Below, in pieces: positions 6,085 through 9,196 of a stretch of 9,196 nt of DNA. Numbering within the stretch: the first letter of the stretch is position 1; each line of letters begins with the position of its first letter. The DNA comes from Alphaproteobacteria bacterium (GTDB taxonomy: Bacteria > Pseudomonadota > Alphaproteobacteria > Rhizobiales > Devosiaceae), in assembly GCA_024279575.1 (NCBI GenBank), contig JAJRRJ010000156.1, positions 1 through 9,196 on the forward strand. The letters run 5' to 3'. A program made the position numbers and the translations under genes. The notes under the pieces are model-generated. The model worked only from the letters and a program-made list of their open reading frames with translations, was not told where the DNA came from and made no database searches.

Positions 6085-7419
6085 ATGAGTATTTCCACAC
6101 CACAAAATAACGCCGGTGATATTAATTCACGCGAAGCGGGGGGCATTTTTCCCCGACAGGTGGACTCCATTGGCCAATCCGCAAATGCGATGTTTATCGG
6201 GGTGGTCGTAGTTGGATTCATCGCATTTTTCACATGGGCGTCGCTGACCTCCATTGACAAGGTCACCCGTGCAAGCGGGCGCGTTATACCCATTGAGCAA
6301 AACCAGAACATTCAACACATGGAGGGAGGAATTATTTCCCAGATTCTGGTACAGGAAGGCGAACAGGTTGAAGCAGGTGACATTCTGGTCAAGGTGGAAA
6401 ACAGTTTCAACCTTGCAGAGCTAGAACAGATAAAACTTGAACTTCTGGCACAAAGAGTTCGCATGGCCCGGCTGGATGCCGAGGCAAAAGGTCTGAGCAA
6501 TTTTACTTTGGGAAACATGGTACCCCAACCAGGCATTGATCTGATCAATTCAGAAACACAGATTTTTAACCGTCGCAAGGCCAATTTAAACGAGCAGTTG
6601 TTGATTGTAACGGATCAGGCGCGCCAGCAGAGCCTTGGGTTGTCTGAACGCGAAACCCGCCTGATTAATAAGCAGCGCGAATACGAATTGATGGAACAGA
6701 CTGTGCAAAGCGTACGCGGCCTTGTTCAATCGGGGGCCGCGTCGCGCAATTCACTCCTTGATCGGGAAACCCAGTTGCAAAAAATCCAAACCCAATTGAA
6801 CGATCTGGAATATCAAATCCCTCAATTCCAATCCGGGCTAAGCGAATTCCTTCGCCGCCGCACCGAAATTGAACTGGAATTTCGCTCCCAGGCTGAAAAC
6901 GGTCGCGCCGAAGCGCAAAACACCATTGCCAAACTTGAAGAAGCCATATCAGCAATGCTTGACCGGTCCCGACGCACCAATGTTGTCGCGCCGATCTCGG
7001 GACGAATAAACCGCTTGCTGGTTTCAACACTTGGCGGCGTTGTTCAACCCGGACAAACTCTGGCCCAGATTGTGCCTGCCAACCAATCAATCGCCATTGA
7101 AGCTAAAGTCTTTCCCAAAAACCGCGCCGACATTTATCCAGGCCTCAATGCCATCATAAAAATATCAGCATACGATTATTCAATTTATGGTGCCCTTGAA
7201 GGAACCATAGTTGAAATTTCACCCGACGCCCTAAAAGATGAAAACGGCCAACCCTATTTCAGAGTACGTATCGAGGCGGACGCACAATCCCTGGGACCAA
7301 ATGAACCTGTGGTTCCCGGCATGCTGGCTGAGGTCAATGTTTTGACCGGCTCCAATACCGTGCTGGACTTTATTCTTCAGCCCATCCGGCGCATTAAGGA
7401 AAATGCCTTCCGGCAATAA
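6085..7419 (+). CDS. HlyD-family type I secretion periplasmic adaptor
   Basis: This 444-residue membrane-fusion protein bridges the inner-membrane ABC exporter to a TolC-type outer-membrane duct. A short cytoplasmic N-terminus is followed by one membrane helix (about residues 35-53). The first half of the lipoyl domain is at about 76-105 (HMEGGIISQILVQEGEQVEAG), then a long coiled-coil hairpin (about 108-292), and the second lipoyl half starting VVAPISGRINRL (300-311). A beta-barrel region (about 335-420) follows, and the C-terminal segment VLDFILQPIRRIKENAFR is typical of LapC/HlyD-type T1SS adaptors. Length is normal for the family. Upstream, GAGGGA at 6064-6069 lies about 15 nt from the ATG, longer than usual, so translation initiation may be modest. 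The gene diverges from the exporter operon, and its 3' end converges on the RTX gene with a 53-nt gap. Confidence 0.95.
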   Translation: MSISTPQNNAGDINSREAGGIFPRQVDSIGQSANAMFIGVVVVGFIAFFTWASLTSIDKVTRASGRVIPIEQNQNIQHMEGGIISQILVQEGEQVEAGDILVKVENSFNLAELEQIKLELLAQRVRMARLDAEAKGLSNFTLGNMVPQPGIDLINSETQIFNRRKANLNEQLLIVTDQARQQSLGLSERETRLINKQREYELMEQTVQSVRGLVQSGAASRNSLLDRETQLQKIQTQLNDLEYQIPQFQSGLSEFLRRRTEIELEFRSQAENGRAEAQNTIAKLEEAISAMLDRSRRTNVVAPISGRINRLLVSTLGGVVQPGQTLAQIVPANQSIAIEAKVFPKNRADIYPGLNAIIKISAYDYSIYGALEGTIVEISPDALKDENGQPYFRVRIEADAQSLGPNEPVVPGMLAEVNVLTGSNTVLDFILQPIRRIKENAFRQ

Positions 7420-7472
7420 CTGAGTTCAAACACCCTGGTGATAGGATTAACCTGTCCACTGTTCAGTTTAAC
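7420..7472. other. Convergent gap between HlyD and RTX genes
   Basis: The stops of the two convergent genes lie 53 nt apart. No GC-rich hairpin with a T-run is present in either direction. Only a short CACC-CT-GGTG stem and a widely spaced TGAGTT/AACTCA pair can be drawn. Transcripts from both sides may therefore overlap, or ending may be Rho-dependent. Confidence 0.4.
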
Positions 7473-9196
7473 CTAACTCACATTTTCAATAAGCGTTGCC
7501 ATCAGTGTGGTTTGAGTTGCATCAGTCCAGATTGAGTGGGTTGTTGTTGCACCTGAAACAACACTTGAAACATTAGCTGGAATTGCAAAGGCCAAACTGT
7601 CCCCCGCATCAAGTTCAAGTGTCAAACTATTGCTTCCATCCGTCATTCCCTGAACATCAGCTCCGCTCAAAACCAGATCAGCGTCAACCCCGACGCCTGT
7701 GAAATCAATAATTTCTACATTGCTCAAAACAGAAACCAGATTAGCTTCATCATCAACCGTGCCAGCACCTGAAAGAGTAACGGTATCAGTATCAGCACCA
7801 CCATCAACACTAAAGCCGCCCAGATTAAGTGCCGGAGCATCAACCAGGAAATTGTCGTTGCCCGCTCCACCGCTCAGAGTATCCGCACCGGCACCCCCCG
7901 ATATGGTGTCATTGCCAGCACCCCCCTCAAGGGTTTCTGCCGCCCCGGTTCCGTTTAGCGTATCGGCAAAAGCCGATCCGATCACATGTTCAATGGAGTT
8001 GAGCGTATCCCCGGCAGCATCACCGCCAGAGGAAGCCGAACCATCAAGATTGACGCTAATGCCAGAACCCGATGTGGAATAATCCGCTGTATCGGTACCG
8101 CTTCCCCCCTCAAGGGAATCTGCGCCCGCGCCCCCGATCAATATGTCATTATTCGCGCCACCGCTCAGAGTATCCGCACCGGCCCCCCCCGATATGGTGT
8201 CATTGCCAGCACCCCCCTCAAGGGTTTCTGCCGCCCCGGTTCCGTTTAGCGTATCGGCAAAAGCCGATCCGATTACATGTTCAATGGAGTTGAGCGTATC
8301 CCCGGCAGCATCACCACCAGAGGAAGTCGAACCATCAAGATTAACCGTCACGCCAGCTGATGAACCTGAATAATCAGCTGTATCAATGCCCCCGCCACCA
8401 TTCAGTACATCACTATTCAAACCACCAGTGAGTATATCATTATCAGCGCCACCATTCAGAATATCGTTTCCAGCGCCCCCGATTAGCGTATCATTGCCAG
8501 TCCCGCCATTTAAGACATCATTGCCGCCAGCCGCATCCAACATATCATCGCCAGAACCTCCATCCATGGTTTCATCACCATTGAGACCCACAATTGTATC
8601 GGCAAAATCTGACCCGATTACATGTTCAATGGAGTTGAGCGTATCCCCGGCAGCATCACCACCAGAGGAAGTCGAACCATCAAGATTAACCGTCACGCCA
8701 GCTGATGAACCTGAATAATCCGCCGTATCAGTACCAGCGCCCCCATCAAGGGAATCTGCTCCCGCGCCCCCGATCAATATGTCATTATTCGCGCCACCGC
8801 TCAGAGTGTCAGCACCCCCCGCCCCGGTTAGAGTATCCGCTCCCGCTCCGCCGCTCAGAATATTGGCGCCGCCATCGCCGGTCAGCGTATCCGCTCCACT
8901 GCCTCCGGTAATGTTTTCAAAACCCGAGATTGTATCTCCGGCAGCATCGCCACCGGCCGTGGAACCGGTTCCAAGATTAATGGTGACACCGGTTACATCT
9001 CCGGCATAGCTCAACGTGTCTATATCAGCACCACCGCTCAGAGTATCCGCACCGGCACCCCCCGATATGGTGTCATTGCCAGCGCCCCCCTCAAGGGTTT
9101 CAGCCGTCCCGGTTCCGTTTAGCGTATCGGCAAAAGCCGATCCGATTACATGTTCAATGGAGTTGAGCGTATCCCCGGCAGCATCACCACCAGAGG
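7473..9196 (-). CDS. RTX calcium-binding repeat protein, C-terminal part (open at right edge)
   Basis: About 573 residues are visible and the frame runs past the right edge without a stop; there is no true start in the window. The TTG at 9014 is an internal Leu codon. The visible part is mostly RTX nonapeptides of the GGxGxDxLx type, which bind calcium and fold into beta-rolls outside the cell. Blocks of nonapeptides alternate with a linker module of about 40 residues containing YSGSSAGVTVNLDGS and GGDAAGDTLNSIEHVIGS. Five linker copies are seen, one cut by the edge and one diverged. The last ~130 residues are not RTX. They include NVEIIDFTG and LTLELDAGDSLAFAIP and resemble the C-terminal secretion region of T1SS adhesins, with the signal in the final ~60 residues. 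Neighbouring exporter and adaptor genes make it the likely substrate. Repetition suggests a very large adhesin, but an enzyme or another RTX protein is possible because the N-terminus is missing. Confidence 0.9.
   Translation of the reverse strand, partial: SGGDAAGDTLNSIEHVIGSAFADTLNGTGTAETLEGGAGNDTISGGAGADTLSGGADIDTLSYAGDVTGVTINLGTGSTAGGDAAGDTISGFENITGGSGADTLTGDGGANILSGGAGADTLTGAGGADTLSGGANNDILIGGAGADSLDGGAGTDTADYSGSSAGVTVNLDGSTSSGGDAAGDTLNSIEHVIGSDFADTIVGLNGDETMDGGSGDDMLDAAGGNDVLNGGTGNDTLIGGAGNDILNGGADNDILTGGLNSDVLNGGGGIDTADYSGSSAGVTVNLDGSTSSGGDAAGDTLNSIEHVIGSAFADTLNGTGAAETLEGGAGNDTISGGAGADTLSGGANNDILIGGAGADSLEGGSGTDTADYSTSGSGISVNLDGSASSGGDAAGDTLNSIEHVIGSAFADTLNGTGAAETLEGGAGNDTISGGAGADTLSGGAGNDNFLVDAPALNLGGFSVDGGADTDTVTLSGAGTVDDEANLVSVLSNVEIIDFTGVGVDADLVLSGADVQGMTDGSNSLTLELDAGDSLAFAIPANVSSVVSGATTTHSIWTDATQTTLMATLIENVS
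7870..8032 (-). repeat. RTX long direct repeat, copy 1 (163 bp)
   Basis: This block is nearly identical to 8161-8323 (about three differences by eye) and to 9034-9196. The offsets are 291 bp and 1164 bp, all multiples of three, so the protein frame is kept. It encodes GGDAAGDTLNSIEHVIGSAF followed by RTX nonapeptides. Confidence 0.9.
8110..8171 (-). repeat. 62-bp direct repeat within RTX nonapeptides, copy A
   Basis: This stretch matches 8746-8807 with one visible mismatch, at an offset of 636 bp. It encodes the nonapeptide run SGGANNDILIGGAGADSL. The partner copy lies in another RTX block of the same gene. Confidence 0.85.
8161..8323 (-). repeat. RTX long direct repeat, copy 2 (163 bp)
   Basis: This is the second copy of the block at 7870-8032, 291 bp away. 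Third-position and synonymous changes are very few, which points to recent duplication or ongoing gene conversion rather than selection on the protein alone. Confidence 0.9.
8269..8375 (-). repeat. Perfect 107-bp direct repeat, copy A
   Basis: Read base by base, this stretch is identical to 8614-8720, 345 bp away. It covers the linker module YSGSSAGVTVNLDGS and the start of GGDAAGDTLNSIEHVIG. It overlaps the end of the longer repeat copy 2. Confidence 0.92.
8614..8720 (-). repeat. Perfect 107-bp direct repeat, copy B
   Basis: This is the identical partner of 8269-8375. The 345-bp spacing equals 291 plus 54 bp, that is, two extra nonapeptide codon blocks compared with the neighbouring 291-bp period. 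Confidence 0.92.
8746..8807 (-). repeat. 62-bp direct repeat within RTX nonapeptides, copy B
   Basis: This is the partner of 8110-8171 and encodes the same nonapeptide run with one base difference. It shows that RTX blocks as well as linkers have been copied within the gene. Confidence 0.85.
9034..9196 (-). repeat. RTX long direct repeat, copy 3 (163 bp, at the window edge)
   Basis: This is the third copy of the block at 8161-8323, with about four differences by eye. It reaches the window edge, so its full extent is unknown. The offset from copy 2 is 873 bp. Confidence 0.88.

Noticed and set aside
7420..7480. Bidirectional terminator between the convergent genes
   Set aside because: Only short or widely spaced complementary stretches are present and there is no adjacent T-run.
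7699..9009. Long Pro/Ser/Ala-rich open frames on the + strand
   Set aside because: They are the antisense of the RTX repeats; the repetitive GC-rich coding on the - strand keeps stops out of the opposite strand. The RTX reading has clear protein motifs.
7473..9014. Complete RTX gene starting at 9014
   Set aside because: The codon at 9014 is TTG for an internal Leu. The same frame and repeat pattern continue to the window edge, so the gene is partial.
7870..9196. CRISPR array
   Set aside because: The repeats are long, in frame, irregularly spaced and encode RTX and linker protein; there are no unique spacers of constant size.

Overview
The window comes from a Gram-negative bacterium, most likely an alphaproteobacterium of moderate GC content. 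This is inferred from the style of the secretion genes, the membrane-anchored helix-hairpin-helix protein and the RTX repeat grammar. The species cannot be named from the sequence alone.

Left part (1-951): a two-gene unit on the + strand. A 36-residue membrane peptide (127-237) is followed by a membrane-anchored helix-hairpin-helix protein (264-815). The unit ends in a strong intrinsic terminator (849-880).

Middle part (952-7419): a type I secretion locus built around a divergent promoter region (5952-6084). Leftward, a tight run of four genes encodes a T1SS permease/ATPase (5951-3672), a MotB/SiiA-like protein (3665-2862), a MotA/TolQ/ExbB/SiiB-like proton-channel subunit (2742-1342) and a PilZ-domain protein (1335-952). 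Rightward lies the HlyD-type periplasmic adaptor (6085-7419).

Right part (7473-9196): the C-terminal ~573 codons of a large RTX, calcium-binding, repeat-rich protein on the - strand. It is open at the right edge and is the likely secreted substrate. Its DNA holds long, nearly identical direct repeats.

Read together, the cluster looks like an export machine for a giant surface adhesin: ABC exporter, adaptor and RTX substrate, plus a stator-like proton channel pair. Its composition resembles Salmonella SPI-4, where SiiA and SiiB are MotB/MotA-like subunits of the SiiCDF T1SS that handles the adhesin SiiE. The added PilZ gene suggests that cyclic-di-GMP may tune the channel, much as YcgR acts on flagellar MotA. 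No outer-membrane TolC-family gene is visible here. The functional link is inferred from gene content and order and is untested.
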